From: Aquisalimonas sp.
GTDB taxonomy: Bacteria > Pseudomonadota > Gammaproteobacteria > Nitrococcales > Aquisalimonadaceae
Reading direction: 5' to 3'
Length of the DNA: 45,722 bases
NCBI RefSeq assembly: GCF_007120195.1
Contig: NZ_SKOG01000211.1
Span: 1-45,722, forward strand
In this document: positions 1-10,913 of the stretch, piece after piece
Position numbering within the stretch: the stretch's first letter is position 1
Layout: every line of letters begins with the position of its first letter
The notes under the pieces: model-generated
What the model was told of the DNA's origin: nothing
The model's database searches: none
Seen by the model: only the letters and a program-made list of their open reading frames with translations
Translations under genes and position numbers: made by a program

Positions 1-2
1 CA

Positions 3-83
3 GCCACAGAGGCCGAACGGATGCACCAGGAGTTCAGGGCGTGGGACTACGAGGGATTCAACGAGCATTCAGGCCCGCGGTGA
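3..83 (+). CDS. 3' end of an unidentified CDS entering from the left edge (ATEAERMHQEFRAWDYEGFNEHSGPR*)
   Basis: Open frame from the window edge to TGA at 81-83 with protein-like composition. Too short to assign a family. Confidence 0.3.
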   Translation, partial: ATEAERMHQEFRAWDYEGFNEHSGPR

Positions 84-281
84 GGCGTTGGGCGTCAGCC
101 GCAAATCGATGGGGGGCGCTTGCAGCGGTTTGCCAGTCGCACGCCCGATAAGGCGGGACGCCGCTCGGGTGGGTGGGGCCTCCGGCTGAGCCGAAGTCGG
201 CGTCACACCGGCGTGTCGGGTTCAACGGGATTGACGACGCGCGCGTAGGCCCGTTCAGCCGCGGCCCGGCCGCGCAGACAG

Positions 282-752
282 TCAGCGCCTGCCGGTGTAA
301 TCCGCGTTCGCAGGGGAAGGAGGCAAAACGACGACCTCGAGCCAAAAATTCTCGAAGGCTTTGACCACCGCGTCGAACTGAACAAGGCCGACCGGCTTGT
401 TGATGTAACAGTTGGCGTGCAATTGATAGCTGGCGAGCACGTCCGCTTCCGCTTCCGAGGATGTAAGGACCACTACGGGGATATGTTTCAGGCCCGGGTC
501 GGATTTAACCTCCCCCAGGACCTCACGTCCGTCCAGGCCGGGCAGGTTGAGGTCCAGCAGAATCACATCCGGCGTGATCGCGTCCGCGTACTCTCCTTTG
601 CGATGCAAAAACCTCAGAGCCATCTCGCCGTCGGTTACGCTATGCAGCCGGGTGGCGATTCCCGCCTCGGCAAAGCTCTCGAGCGTCAAGTCGACGTCGG
701 CGGGATTGTCCTCCACCAGAAGAATGTCGACGGGGCGTGGTCGCCTGCTCAT
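282..752 (-). CDS. CheY/Rcp1-like single-domain response regulator
   Basis: Receiver motifs [37 protein letters not shown]. Overlaps the kinase ORF by 4 bp. Confidence 0.9.
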   Translation of the reverse strand: MSRRPRPVDILLVEDNPADVDLTLESFAEAGIATRLHSVTDGEMALRFLHRKGEYADAITPDVILLDLNLPGLDGREVLGEVKSDPGLKHIPVVVLTSSEAEADVLASYQLHANCYINKPVGLVQFDAVVKAFENFWLEVVVLPPSPANADYTGRR

Positions 753-2305
753 GCATCGACCCCCTTGCCGGGTTTCGGATTCTTGGAGAGGGTGAAGTAG
801 AACGTGCTGCCATGCCCTGGCTCGGATTGAAACCAGATGCGGCCGCCGTGGCGCTCCACGATGCGCTTCGACACGGCAAGCCCGATACCCGTACCCGGGA
901 AACGCGCTCGTTCGTGAAGCCGCTGGAACACCAGAAATACACGGTCGGCGTACTTCTGGTCAATCCCGATGCCGTTGTCCTGTACCGAGAAGCGCCAGAA
1001 CCCTTTTTCTCCGACACAGGAGACATGCACCCTGGGCGGCTCATCACCATGGAATTTGAGACCGTTGCCGATGAGGTTCTGAAACAGCTGCACCAGCATT
1101 GATTCGGTGGTGTAGACGGTCGGCAACCTGTCCCAGGTCACCTCCGCCCCGGGGTGCGCCGCCACCGCCACACTCAACAGGTTAGCCACGTGGGCGACGA
1201 CACGGTTGGCGTCCACGCCCTGCGTGTCCAACTCACCGCGGGCGACACGGGAGTACATCAGCAGATCGCTGATCAGGCGCTGCATCCGCTCCGCGCCGTC
1301 GATGACATACTGCATGTATTTTTGCGTCTTGTCGTCCAGATGCGGCTCGAGCTTTCGTTCCATGAGTTCCGTGTAGCTTCTGACCATGCGCAGTGGCTCC
1401 TGTAGATCGTGGGAGGCGACATAGGCGAACTGCTCGAGCTCGGTGTTGGACCGGCGTAACTCTTCGGCCTGTTGGGCAAGGGCCTCCTGTGCCCGCTTGC
1501 GATGCGTCAGGTCAACAATGGCGCTCAGCACATGGATGCCATCCGGCATCTCGATGGGCGTCAACCCCACCTCGATGGGGATCTTCACCCCGTGCTTGCT
1601 CATCCCATACAGATCCCGGCCCTGACCCATCACCCGGGGCTCCGGCTGCTCGAAAAAGGCCGTGCGGTAGGAGGCGTGCTGGTTCCGTAGTCGGGGCGGT
1701 ATGAGCGTCTCCACCGATTGCCCGAGGAGCTCCCCATGGCCGTAGCCAAACAACCGCTCCGCGGCCTCATTTGTCAGGGTGATTCGTCCCTGCCCATCGA
1801 TCATGACCAGCGCGGAGGGGGAGGCATCCACCACTGCATGGTACCGGCGCTCGGCCGCCTGGATCTCGGCCGTTTTCCCCGCCAGTTGCTGTTCCGCCTC
1901 CTTCCGGCGCGTGAGGTCGACGATGGCGCTTAGCACATACGTGCCGCCCGGCATTTTGATGGGCGTCAACCCCACCTCGATGGGAATTTCGTTGCCGCCC
2001 TTGTGCCTTCCGTGCAAGTCCCGTCCCTGCCCCATCATCCGGGGTTCGGGACTCGTGAAATACCGATTCCGATACGCGTCATGATTGCCCCGCACCGACT
2101 CGGGGACCAGTATTTCCACAGGGTGATCCAGCAACTCCTCGCGGGTGTATCCGAAGAGTTGTTCCGCCGCACGGTTCACCAGGGCGATGCGGCCCTGGGG
2201 GTCGACCATGACCAAGGCGGAAGGGGACGCGTCGATCACATCCCGGTACTGCTTCTCCGTCGCCTTCAGTTCGTTGGTCCTGTCCCTACCGGAGCGGCTT
2301 GTCAC
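749..2305 (-). CDS. PAS-PAS sensor histidine kinase
   Basis: Two PAS modules ([10 protein letters not shown]..., [10 protein letters not shown]...), H-box [12 protein letters not shown], HATPase motifs VQDNGIGID and [18 protein letters not shown]. Confidence 0.92.
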   Translation of the reverse strand: MTSRSGRDRTNELKATEKQYRDVIDASPSALVMVDPQGRIALVNRAAEQLFGYTREELLDHPVEILVPESVRGNHDAYRNRYFTSPEPRMMGQGRDLHGRHKGGNEIPIEVGLTPIKMPGGTYVLSAIVDLTRRKEAEQQLAGKTAEIQAAERRYHAVVDASPSALVMIDGQGRITLTNEAAERLFGYGHGELLGQSVETLIPPRLRNQHASYRTAFFEQPEPRVMGQGRDLYGMSKHGVKIPIEVGLTPIEMPDGIHVLSAIVDLTHRKRAQEALAQQAEELRRSNTELEQFAYVASHDLQEPLRMVRSYTELMERKLEPHLDDKTQKYMQYVIDGAERMQRLISDLLMYSRVARGELDTQGVDANRVVAHVANLLSVAVAAHPGAEVTWDRLPTVYTTESMLVQLFQNLIGNGLKFHGDEPPRVHVSCVGEKGFWRFSVQDNGIGIDQKYADRVFLVFQRLHERARFPGTGIGLAVSKRIVERHGGRIWFQSEPGHGSTFYFTLSKNPKPGKGVDA

Positions 2306-2354
2306 CAGTCCCCCGCTTTATCATCGACGGGAATCGCCCTGCCATCCCCGATCA

Positions 2355-4676
2355 TCACGAGCCGCGCGAACCACTGCCACACAGCCAGTCGGTAATGCGT
2401 TGTTGCGTATCAGGGCGGCAGACGTAGTATCCCTGCAGGCAATCGCAGCCGGCACCGACCAGAAAATCCCACTGCTCGGCCGTCTCCACGCCCTCGGCCA
2501 CGACATTGAGGCCGAGGGCGCGGGCAAGATGGACCTGGCTGTGCAAGATGGCTTCTGTTTCGGGATTGCGGCCGATTTCCGCGACGAAACTGCGATCGAT
2601 CTTGAGCACATCAACGGGCAGACGGCGCAAATAATTCATCGACGAGTAGCCGGTGCCAAAATCATCAATGGCCACGGATACGCCCAGGGTCCTGATCGCC
2701 GCCAGCGTGCGCTGAGCGCGTACCGGATCGCCCATGACCGAGCTTTCGGTGAGTTCCACTTCGAGCCGGTCCGGCGGCAATCCCGTTGCATTCAGAACCG
2801 TTTCAATCTCGCTATAAAGATGCTCCGCGTAAAGCTGGCGCATGGACACGTTGACTGCAACCCGTAACGGCAGACCAAGCAGCCGGCCGGTTTGTGCCGC
2901 CATGGTGGCGGCGGAATGCAGCACGTTGCGTCCTATCCCATTGATCAGACCGATGTCTTCGGCAACAGGTATGAATTCCGCCGGCGTGAACACGGGTGGC
3001 GCGTGATCCGGCCAGCGCAGCAACGCCTCCACGCCTACCGGCATACCATCCCTGGCACGCACCTGGGGCTGGTAGGCGAGCCAGAACGCGTCGTCCGCCG
3101 CCACTCGCCTGACGGCCTGCTCGATTCGGATCCGCTCCTCGACCCGGTGCTGCATGTGGTCGGCAAAAAACTGGAACTGATTCTTGCCTTGTTCCTTGGC
3201 GCGATACATAGCCGTATCGGCGGCGCGGTAGATGTCCTGTACATTGTTTCCGCACTGGGGATAAGTGGCGATGCCAATGCTCATGCCAACGCTGACCTTC
3301 GATCCATGAACCGCCAACGGCTTCTCGAGATTCTGAAGCAGCTTCTGGGCGACGTGCGCAGCCTGCTCCGGTCCCGCGATGTGGTTCAGGATCAGTGCGA
3401 ATTCGTCTCCGCCCAGACGAGCGAGTAAGTCGCCTTGTCGAACGCTATTGCTGAGTCGCTTCCCCACCTGTCGCAGCAGCTCATCGCCGGCGTCGTGTCC
3501 CATGGTGTCATTGATGTACTTGAAGCGGTCCAGATCCATGAACAGCATGGCGAGCATACCGCCTTCCCGGCGGATGCCGCCCACAAGCCGGCCCAAACAG
3601 TCGAAGAAAAAATTCCGGTTCGCCAGACCGGTCAGCTCGTCATACTGGACCATCTGCTGTAGCCGCGATTCCGCCTGCTTGCGCGCGGTAATGTCCCGGT
3701 ATGAATACAGCATCGACGGGCTCTTATTCCAGTCGACGGGGACCGATCTGATTTCCGCCACCTGTCGATTCGGCAATACGATTTCGTCCGATTTCGGTGC
3801 GGCAAACTCCATTGGCAAGGTGGTGCCGACACACCTCAGAGGGTTCAGACCCAGCATCTCGCAGGCGGTCTGATTCGCGAACAACGTCTTGTTGTCTTGA
3901 TCCAGCACCACGATGCCGTCGGGGCTGGACTCAAGCAGCCGGGCATACTGGGTCTGGAGGCGGTGCCGCTCGATGGCATGGCGAATGGACTGAGTAAGTA
4001 GAGCGGGGTTGAGGTCCTGCTTGGCGCAATAGTCCTGGGCGTGCTCCTGGATGACCTGCACTCCCAGTTGCGCATCACGGTTCCCCGTGAGCACGACGAT
4101 GGGCACATCCGCCGCCATACGCCGCACGGCGACGACGGACTGCACACCCATTGAATCCGGCAGGCCCAGATCCAGCAACACAACATCCATATCGTGTTGA
4201 TCCAGTGCCTCCTGAACATCCCGTAACCGGGTCACACGGACGATTTTGGCCCGGCTGCCGAAGCCCTCTTCCAAATAGGCACGACACAAGTCCGCGTCAC
4301 CATCGCTGTCCTCGACCAGGAGTATCCGCAACCCCTGCGAGGGAGCGCCACGGCGCAATGCGTTGACGGCCTTCGAATGGCTGCCAGCGCGATCGTGTCC
4401 AACGCCATCTCGCTTGCCACTGCTGCCCGGGCTGGCGGCTACTGGCATGACGGGAACCTTCCCCGCTCTGGGTGATTTCTGCGCGGACTTTCCGGCGCCC
4501 AATACGCCTGTTCGCTCAAAGTTGCCGCTAGCACCACCATGCAGCGGATGCCTGAATTCTCCAGACACTCGGACACTCCTAAACGCTGGATGCAGTCGTG
4601 CCCCACTGCTGTCCCCCGCGTTTTCTATCGCGCAGCTGTCGGGTTTTGGCAACGACCGGGGCTGGCTGGACATCAC
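2355..4676 (-). CDS. Receiver-PAS-GGDEF-EAL protein (putative c-di-GMP turnover)
   Basis: Receiver RILLVEDSDGDADLC; intact LARLGGDEFALIL; VEALLRWP; DDFGTGYSSMNYLRRLPVDVLKIDRSFV. The N-terminal start is uncertain. Confidence 0.92.
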   Translation of the reverse strand: MMSSQPRSLPKPDSCAIENAGDSSGARLHPAFRSVRVSGEFRHPLHGGASGNFERTGVLGAGKSAQKSPRAGKVPVMPVAASPGSSGKRDGVGHDRAGSHSKAVNALRRGAPSQGLRILLVEDSDGDADLCRAYLEEGFGSRAKIVRVTRLRDVQEALDQHDMDVVLLDLGLPDSMGVQSVVAVRRMAADVPIVVLTGNRDAQLGVQVIQEHAQDYCAKQDLNPALLTQSIRHAIERHRLQTQYARLLESSPDGIVVLDQDNKTLFANQTACEMLGLNPLRCVGTTLPMEFAAPKSDEIVLPNRQVAEIRSVPVDWNKSPSMLYSYRDITARKQAESRLQQMVQYDELTGLANRNFFFDCLGRLVGGIRREGGMLAMLFMDLDRFKYINDTMGHDAGDELLRQVGKRLSNSVRQGDLLARLGGDEFALILNHIAGPEQAAHVAQKLLQNLEKPLAVHGSKVSVGMSIGIATYPQCGNNVQDIYRAADTAMYRAKEQGKNQFQFFADHMQHRVEERIRIEQAVRRVAADDAFWLAYQPQVRARDGMPVGVEALLRWPDHAPPVFTPAEFIPVAEDIGLINGIGRNVLHSAATMAAQTGRLLGLPLRVAVNVSMRQLYAEHLYSEIETVLNATGLPPDRLEVELTESSVMGDPVRAQRTLAAIRTLGVSVAIDDFGTGYSSMNYLRRLPVDVLKIDRSFVAEIGRNPETEAILHSQVHLARALGLNVVAEGVETAEQWDFLVGAGCDCLQGYYVCRPDTQQRITDWLCGSGSRGS

Positions 4677-5219
4677 CCTCGTTCAGTCCTAGCCGGTTTC
4701 TTTCCCACATTCTGTGCTCGGGCTCACAATTCCCAAGGTCATGAGGCCCAAGCCCTCCTTCACCCCTGCCGTTCAACCCGGTTCCGGCATTCTTCTACGC
4801 GCGGTGCACGGACTCGTCGGAGCAGGGAAACCGACACTCGATTATATCGCGGGACTGGGACGTGGTGACCCCGAAACCCACAATGGAGCATTCGACCATC
4901 AAACACGTCTGACCCGACGAGAGCTTGACGCAGGCACTTGCTCAGAAACCGCCCTATCCGGGGAGTGTGCCGGCTTATCGTTGGCCCGCATGCCGTAAAG
5001 GTCTTGAAGCCCGCTGACGATCAGGGTGCGCGCGGGCGGTGAGTCTCTGCAGAGATGGTCACTTCGTTGAAGAAGGCGTGTGCGCCGCTGCTCAGCGCCC
5101 GGTCACCCAGTCCGACGGCGACTTCGTGTCCCAGGCAGGATAACCCCTGTGGCCAACCTGTCCCGGCCAGGATGGCTCGTCAACATGCTGACCATCATTG
5201 TTTTTTTTACATTCCAGCC

Positions 5220-5247
5220 CTTGAAAACCACGCCTGTGACCCTATTT
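5220..5247 (+). promoter_or_regulatory. Candidate sigma32 heat-shock promoter for the hsp20 pair
   Basis: CTTGAAA (5220-5226), 13-nt spacer, CCCTATTT (5240-5247); compare the sigma32 consensus CTTGAAA-N11-16-CCCCATnT. Confidence 0.65.
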
Positions 5248-5351
5248 TGGATAGTGCCCGGGAACGGCCCGGCGGCCTCAAAGGCCGCTGCCGGCCGGCC
5301 CGGTGGAGAGGGCTTCACAATCGGGTCGGTTACTCACGGAGGTGATGGGTT

Positions 5352-5801
5352 ATGTTCGGTGATCTGGCACGTTTCGATGTTCCGGTGTTTAACGAGCTGA
5401 GCCGTGCGTTGCGGCTAATGGATGAGACATTCGGCGACTTCGGGACCACCGATCTGCGTTCTGCTCCGCGGGGTGCGTTCCCCTACGTCAATGTCGGCGA
5501 GACGGAAGACGCAGTGAACGTCTATGTGTTTGCCCCCGGGTTGCGCAAGGACGACCTGGATCTGGGTATCGAGAACAATACGCTATTCATTAACGGCACA
5601 CGCAAGGCGGAGAGTGGGAGCGAGGAGCGCACGTACTACCGCAGGGAACGTTTCGCCGGTGATTTCAGCCGCGCCGTTCGGCTGCCGGAGCGCATTGACG
5701 CGGACAAGGTGCAGGCGCAGATGCAGGACGGAGTGCTCAGCATCCGGCTGGAGAAATCGACCGAGCAGCGTCCGCGCAAGATCGAGATTCAGGCGGCGTA
5801 A
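5352..5801 (+). CDS. Hsp20/alpha-crystallin small heat shock protein
   Basis: Alpha-crystallin domain pattern (VNVYVFAPGLRKDDLDLGIENNTLFINGTRK...FSRAVRLPERIDADKVQAQMQDGVLSIRLEK). Confidence 0.92.
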   Translation: MFGDLARFDVPVFNELSRALRLMDETFGDFGTTDLRSAPRGAFPYVNVGETEDAVNVYVFAPGLRKDDLDLGIENNTLFINGTRKAESGSEERTYYRRERFAGDFSRAVRLPERIDADKVQAQMQDGVLSIRLEKSTEQRPRKIEIQAA

Positions 5802-5822
5802 TGACAAAGGAGGTGATTGGCC

Positions 5823-6239
5823 ATGACCGAGATGGAAAAGGCACAGGGCACGGCGATGGAGCAGCAGCGCGATCACCTGCTGCAGCAGGATGACCGCCGG
5901 CGTGACGAGCGCAGTCTGGTGCCGCCGGTGGAAATCTACGAGGAAGGCGATGCGCTCTACCTGGTGGCGGATATGCCAGGCGTGACCAAGGACACGCTGA
6001 ACCTCGAGATCGGCAACAAAGTCCTCGAAGTCGAGGGCCGGATCACGGTGGACATGCCAGAAAACGTGACGCCCATGTTCGCCGAGATTCGCGCCAGCCG
6101 GTATGCCCGTCGCTTCACCCTGGGTGACGACATCGATACCGGCAATGTCGAGGCGTCCATGAAGGACGGCGTGCTGACGGTTCGACTGCCGAAGCACGAG
6201 AGCCACCGCCGGCGGCGCATCGAGATCCAGACGGCGTAA
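5823..6239 (+). CDS. Hsp20/alpha-crystallin small heat shock protein (second copy)
   Basis: ALYLVADMPGVTKDTLNLEIGNKVLEVEGRI...VEASMKDGVLTVRLPK. ATG at 5823 follows an extended SD, AAAGGAGGTGAT. Confidence 0.92.
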   Translation: MTEMEKAQGTAMEQQRDHLLQQDDRRRDERSLVPPVEIYEEGDALYLVADMPGVTKDTLNLEIGNKVLEVEGRITVDMPENVTPMFAEIRASRYARRFTLGDDIDTGNVEASMKDGVLTVRLPKHESHRRRRIEIQTA

Positions 6240-6259
6240 GCGCAGCTGCTGGAGCGCGT

Positions 6260-6287
6260 TAGGGCCGCGCCGCTGGGCGTGGCCCTA
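6260..6287. terminator. Hairpin between convergent hsp20 and prpD, probable bidirectional terminator
   Basis: TAGGGCCGCGCC-gctg-GGCGTGGCCCTA: 12-bp stem with one G-T pair, followed by GATTGTTTCATTG. Confidence 0.5.
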
Positions 6288-6315
6288 GATTGTTTCATTG
6301 TGTGCGCCGGCGACT

Positions 6316-7761
6316 TTACAGCGCCCAAAGATCCATGAACTCGTTGACCGGCAGCTTTTCCAGCTTGATCTGGTCCTCACAGGCCTTGCGAATGGACTCA
6401 GCCTGGCGTGGTGCGAAACGTGTGGTGAGGGCGCTCTCGAATTTCTGCACCAGGACCGGAATGCCCTCGTCGCGGCGCCGGCGATGGCCGATGGGATATT
6501 CCACGGCCACGCGATCGGTTTTGGAGCCGTCCTTGAAGAACACCTGCACGGCGTTGCCGATGGAGCGCTTATCCGGGTCGAAGTAATCCTTGGAGAAGTC
6601 CTTGTTTTCGGTGACCTCCATCTTCTCCCGCAGGGCATCAATGCGCGGGTCCCTGGCAACGGCGTCCTCGTAATCGTCTGCTGTGAGGCGGCCGAAGATC
6701 AGTGGGATGGCGGTCATATACTGAATGCAGTGGTCACGGTCGGCCGGGTTGTCCAGCGGACCGGTCTTGTCGATGATGCGCACCCCGGCTTCCTGGGTCT
6801 CGATCACCACCTTGTCGATCTCATTGAGGCGGTCCCTCACCTGCTCATGCAGAGACATCGCGGCTTCCACCGCGGTCTGGGCATGGAATTCCGCCGGGAA
6901 GGAGATCTTGAACAGCACGTTCTCCATGACGTAGCTGCCATAGCCCTGGGTGAATTTCAGGCCATTGCCCTTGAACAGCACATCGTTGAACCCCCAGCCC
7001 TTGGCGGACAGCGCTGACGGGTAGCCCATTTCGCCGGTGCGGGTGATCAGCGCCAAGCGCACGCCGCGCGCCGATGCATCCCCCGCCGCCCAGCTCTTGC
7101 GCGAACCGGTGTTCGGCGCATGGCGGTAGGTGCGCAGGCTGCAGCCGTCGATCCAGGCGTGAGAGAGGGCGTTGATGACGTCGCCCTTGTCGCCACCGAG
7201 CAGATGGGTGGCGACAGCCGCGGTCGCAATGCGGCAGAGCATGACATGGTCCAGCCCCACGCGGTTGAAGCTGTTCTCCAGTGCGATCACTCCCTGGATC
7301 TCGTGGCACTTGATGGCCGCGGTGAGCACGTCGCGCATGGTCAGCGGCGCCTTGCCGTTGGCGACGTTGCGGCGGCTGATGTAGTCGGCCACGGCCAGGA
7401 CACCGCCCAGGTTGTCGGACGGATGGCCCCATTCGGCGGCGAGCCAGGTGTCGTTGAAATCCAGCCAGCGGATCATGGCGCCGATGTTGAAAGCGCCCTG
7501 GACCGGATCGAGCTGGTAGCTGGTGCCGGGCACCTTGACGCCGTTGCTGATCTGGCCTTCCGGCACCACGGGCCCGAGCAGCTTGGTGCAGGCCGGATAC
7601 TGCAGGGCGAGCATGGCACAGGCCAAGCTGTCCATGAGCATATGGCGGGCGGTGTCATAGGCCTCGTCACTGGTGATGGCCTGGTTGGCGACGTACTCGG
7701 CCATATCGACGAGTTCCTGATCGGGATCCGGTCGCTTGGCGCTGCGGATATCGGCGCACAT
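6316..7761 (-). CDS. prpD: MmgE/PrpD family 2-methylcitrate dehydratase
   Basis: [27 protein letters not shown]...; PrpD-like body ([29 protein letters not shown]). The ORF-track extension to 8265 overlaps prpC and is not used. Confidence 0.92.
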   Translation of the reverse strand: MCADIRSAKRPDPDQELVDMAEYVANQAITSDEAYDTARHMLMDSLACAMLALQYPACTKLLGPVVPEGQISNGVKVPGTSYQLDPVQGAFNIGAMIRWLDFNDTWLAAEWGHPSDNLGGVLAVADYISRRNVANGKAPLTMRDVLTAAIKCHEIQGVIALENSFNRVGLDHVMLCRIATAAVATHLLGGDKGDVINALSHAWIDGCSLRTYRHAPNTGSRKSWAAGDASARGVRLALITRTGEMGYPSALSAKGWGFNDVLFKGNGLKFTQGYGSYVMENVLFKISFPAEFHAQTAVEAAMSLHEQVRDRLNEIDKVVIETQEAGVRIIDKTGPLDNPADRDHCIQYMTAIPLIFGRLTADDYEDAVARDPRIDALREKMEVTENKDFSKDYFDPDKRSIGNAVQVFFKDGSKTDRVAVEYPIGHRRRRDEGIPVLVQKFESALTTRFAPRQAESIRKACEDQIKLEKLPVNEFMDLWAL

Positions 7762-7838
7762 GGATTGGTTCTCCTGGTGGTTCCGTTGTTCCGACGCATT
7801 CGCCCCGTGGCGGGTGCGCGCCTCCGAGTGGCTGAACC

Positions 7839-8966
7839 TCAGCCCCGCTGGTCGATGGGCGGGACCTCGCGCAGATCCGGTCCCACGTAATCGGCACTTG
7901 GCCGGATGATGCGGTTGTTCTCCCGCTGCTCCATGACGTGCGCTGTCCAGCCGGTGACCCGGGACATCACGAAGATGGGCGTGAACAGCTTTGTGGGAAT
8001 GCCCATGAAGTGATAGGCGGAGGCGTGGTAGAAGTCGGCGTTGGCGAAGAGCTTCTTTTTGTCCCACATGAACGCTTCCACCGCCTCGCTCACCGGATAG
8101 AGCGTGGTGTCGCCGACATCCGCGGCCAGTTTCTTTGCCCAGGCCTTGATCACGGCGTTGCGCGGATCGGAGTGGCGGTAGATGGCATGGCCGAAACCCA
8201 TGATCTTCTCCTTGCGCTCCAGCATGGCCGTGAGCCCGCGCTCGGCTTCCTCCGGGGTGGACCACTGCTCGAGCATGGCCATGGCCGCCTCGTTGGCGCC
8301 ACCGTGCAGCCGGCCACGCAGGGAGCCGATGGCACCGGTGACGCAGGAGTGCATGTCGGACAGCGTGGACGCGCAGACCCGGGCGGTAAACGTCGAGGCG
8401 TTGAACTCATGCTCGGCGTAGAGAATCAGCGAGACATTCATCACGTTCGCGTGCAACTGGCTCGCCGGCTTGCCATGGAGCAGCTTCAAGAAATGCCCGC
8501 CCATGGAGGCGTCGTCGGTCACCGTATCGATGCGTACGCCGTCGTGGGAGTAGCGGTACCAGTAGGTGATGATCGACGGCAGAGCGGCGAGCAGCCGGTC
8601 GGCCACTGCCTGCTGCTGGGAAAAATCCGTCTCCGTCTCCAGGTTGCCGAGCATGGAGGCCCCGGTGCGCATCACATCCATGGGATGGGCATTGGCGGGG
8701 ATGCGCTCGAGGACTTCGCGCAGGGGCTGCGGCACCTCGCGTAGCCCCTTGAGACGCTCCACGTAGGCATCGAGCTGGCTGCGGGTGGGCAACTCGCCGT
8801 AGAGGAGAAGGTAGGCCACCTCCTCGAAGCTGGCTCTGTCAGCGAGGTCGTGCACGTCATAGCCACGGTAGGTCAGCCCGGTCCCCTTCGCTCCGACGGT
8901 GCTCAATGCAGTGGCGCCGGCGCTTTGCCCGCGCAAGCCGGTGCCGCCAATTTTCTCGTCCGCCAT
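7839..8966 (-). CDS. prpC: 2-methylcitrate synthase
   Basis: Citrate synthase fold motifs: [61 protein letters not shown]. Start MADEKIGG at 8966. Confidence 0.93.
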   Translation of the reverse strand: MADEKIGGTGLRGQSAGATALSTVGAKGTGLTYRGYDVHDLADRASFEEVAYLLLYGELPTRSQLDAYVERLKGLREVPQPLREVLERIPANAHPMDVMRTGASMLGNLETETDFSQQQAVADRLLAALPSIITYWYRYSHDGVRIDTVTDDASMGGHFLKLLHGKPASQLHANVMNVSLILYAEHEFNASTFTARVCASTLSDMHSCVTGAIGSLRGRLHGGANEAAMAMLEQWSTPEEAERGLTAMLERKEKIMGFGHAIYRHSDPRNAVIKAWAKKLAADVGDTTLYPVSEAVEAFMWDKKKLFANADFYHASAYHFMGIPTKLFTPIFVMSRVTGWTAHVMEQRENNRIIRPSADYVGPDLREVPPIDQRG

Positions 8967-9028
8967 GGTCTGCCTCTCTCTAACTGGTAAAGGTGAGCCG
9001 ACGCGCCCCTGGGCACGCGCGTTTTGCG

Positions 9029-9913
9029 TCACGGGTCCTTGCGAAATAGCGCGTCAAGCTTTTGCTCATACTCATGGTAGCCAAGCACGTCGTAGAGCTC
9101 TGCCCGCGTTTGCATGGCGTCCACCACTGTGGCCTGGGTACCGTGTTCGCGAATGCCCGCGTACACCTGCTCCGCCGCCCGGCTCATGGCGCGGAAGGCC
9201 GAGAGCGGGTAGAGCACCATGCGCGCACCGGCATCCCGCAAGTCATGTGTTGTGAACAGCGGCGTCTGGCCAAATTCGGTGATGTTCGCCAGTACCGGAG
9301 CGGGGACGCGCTCGGCGAACGCCCGGAACTCCTCCAGGCTGTGCAGCGCCTCGGCGAAGATCATGTCCGCGCCAGCTTCCACGTAAGCATTCGCCCGATC
9401 CAGGGCAGCCTCCATCCCGTCTGAGGCATAGGCGTCGGTACGGGCCATGAACACAAACTGTTCATCCAGGCGGGCATCCACAGCGGCCTTGACCCGGTCA
9501 ACCATCTCGTCGCGTGAGACAAGCTCCTTGTTCGGGCGGTGGCCGCAGCGCTTGGCGGCGACCTGGTCTTCCAGGTGAATAGCGGCCACACCGGCCCGCT
9601 CCATCTCGCGCATCGTCCGCGCGATGTTGAACGCACTACCCCAGCCCGTATCGACATCGACCAGTAACGGCGTGTCCGTAATGGCGGTGATGCGCTGGGC
9701 GTCTTCCACCACATCCGCCAGCTGGGTAATACCCAGATCAGGCAGGCCATAGGATGCATTGGCGACACCAGCACCGGACAGGTAGATGGCACGGAAACCT
9801 GCGCGTTGCGCCAGTAGCGCGGAATAGGCGTTAATGGTGCCTGCAATCTGGAGTGGGCGTTCGGCCTCCAGGGCGGCCCGGAAACGGGCGCCGGCGGTCT
9901 GCATCGCGCTCAT
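9029..9913 (-). CDS. prpB: Methylisocitrate lyase
   Basis: PEP mutase/ICL superfamily: [64 protein letters not shown]. Confidence 0.94.
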   Translation of the reverse strand: MSAMQTAGARFRAALEAERPLQIAGTINAYSALLAQRAGFRAIYLSGAGVANASYGLPDLGITQLADVVEDAQRITAITDTPLLVDVDTGWGSAFNIARTMREMERAGVAAIHLEDQVAAKRCGHRPNKELVSRDEMVDRVKAAVDARLDEQFVFMARTDAYASDGMEAALDRANAYVEAGADMIFAEALHSLEEFRAFAERVPAPVLANITEFGQTPLFTTHDLRDAGARMVLYPLSAFRAMSRAAEQVYAGIREHGTQATVVDAMQTRAELYDVLGYHEYEQKLDALFRKDP

Positions 9914-9914
9914 G

Positions 9915-10913
9915 TCAATGTTCTCCGCTCAAGCGCACCAACATGCGCCCTCGGACCTTACGGTCCATGAGGTCAGCGCACGCCTGGGGCACGTCGTCCA
10001 ATGTGAGTTCGCTGTGGCAGATGGCGTTGAAATCCTCCTCACGCAGCAGTTGCGCCGCCCGCTCCCAAATCTGAAGCCGGAGGCTCGGCGGACAGTAGAC
10101 GGAGTCGATGCCGACCAGGCTGACGCCGCGCAGGATGAACGGCAGGACGCTGGTGTTGAGCTCGATTCCCTGGGCGTTGCCGATAGCGGCAATCGTGCCG
10201 AAGGGCTGGACCGTGCGCGTCAGCCAAGTCAGCGTTTCACTGCCCAGCGCATCCACGGCACCGGCCCACTGCGCCTTCTCAAGCGGCCGCTTACCGTAGT
10301 CCACATCGGCGGGGTCCAGGATGGCGCTGGCGCCAAGACCCTTGAGATACTCCGCAGCATCCGCCTTGCCCGTGACGGCGGTGACATTGTAGCCGGCACG
10401 ACTGAACAACCGTGTGGCGAAACTGCCGACCCCGCCGCTGGCGCCGGTCATCACCACCGGTCCCTGATCCGGGCGTTGCCCGTTCTGCTCCATACGCACC
10501 AAGGCCATCGCGGCAGTAAAGCCGGCCGTGCCCACGAGCATGGCGCGACGCAGGTCCAGTTCGTCGGGCAACGGGACCACCCAGTCACCGCGCACCCGCG
10601 CCCGCTCGGCGAACCCCCCGTCATGGGTCTCACCAAGCCCCCAACCCGTTACCAGCACTTTCTGCCCCGGCTTGTAACGCGGATCCTCGGAAGCTTCGAC
10701 CGTGCCGGAGACATCGATACCGGCCACCAGAGGAAACTTACGCGCGATCTTGCCCTTGCCGGTGATGCCCAGGGCGTCCTTGAAATTGATGCCGGACCAC
10801 GCACACCGGAGTTCCACCGAGCCCTCGGCGAGGTCGTCCAGCGTGATGTCCTCGAGGCGCGGGTCAACACCCTTGTCCGCCTGGTGAATGCGCAAAGCCT
10901 TGAACGAACTCAT
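9915..10913 (-). CDS. acuI: YhdH/AcuI-family quinone oxidoreductase, putative acrylyl-CoA reductase
   Basis: MDR family: [76 protein letters not shown]. One base separates it from prpB. Confidence 0.82.
   Translation of the reverse strand: MSSFKALRIHQADKGVDPRLEDITLDDLAEGSVELRCAWSGINFKDALGITGKGKIARKFPLVAGIDVSGTVEASEDPRYKPGQKVLVTGWGLGETHDGGFAERARVRGDWVVPLPDELDLRRAMLVGTAGFTAAMALVRMEQNGQRPDQGPVVMTGASGGVGSFATRLFSRAGYNVTAVTGKADAAEYLKGLGASAILDPADVDYGKRPLEKAQWAGAVDALGSETLTWLTRTVQPFGTIAAIGNAQGIELNTSVLPFILRGVSLVGIDSVYCPPSLRLQIWERAAQLLREEDFNAICHSELTLDDVPQACADLMDRKVRGRMLVRLSGEH

Noticed and set aside
5035-5160. Minus-strand frame reading ...GHEVAVGLGDRALSSGAHAFFNEVTISAETHRPRAP*, looking like a gene remnant
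   Set aside because: Short, lacks a start and recognisable family; could be chance in GC-rich DNA. Blastx would be needed.
7762-8265. N-terminal extension of the prpD ORF into prpC
   Set aside because: Out-of-frame overlap with prpC; the PrpD-like sequence begins at MCADIRS (7761).
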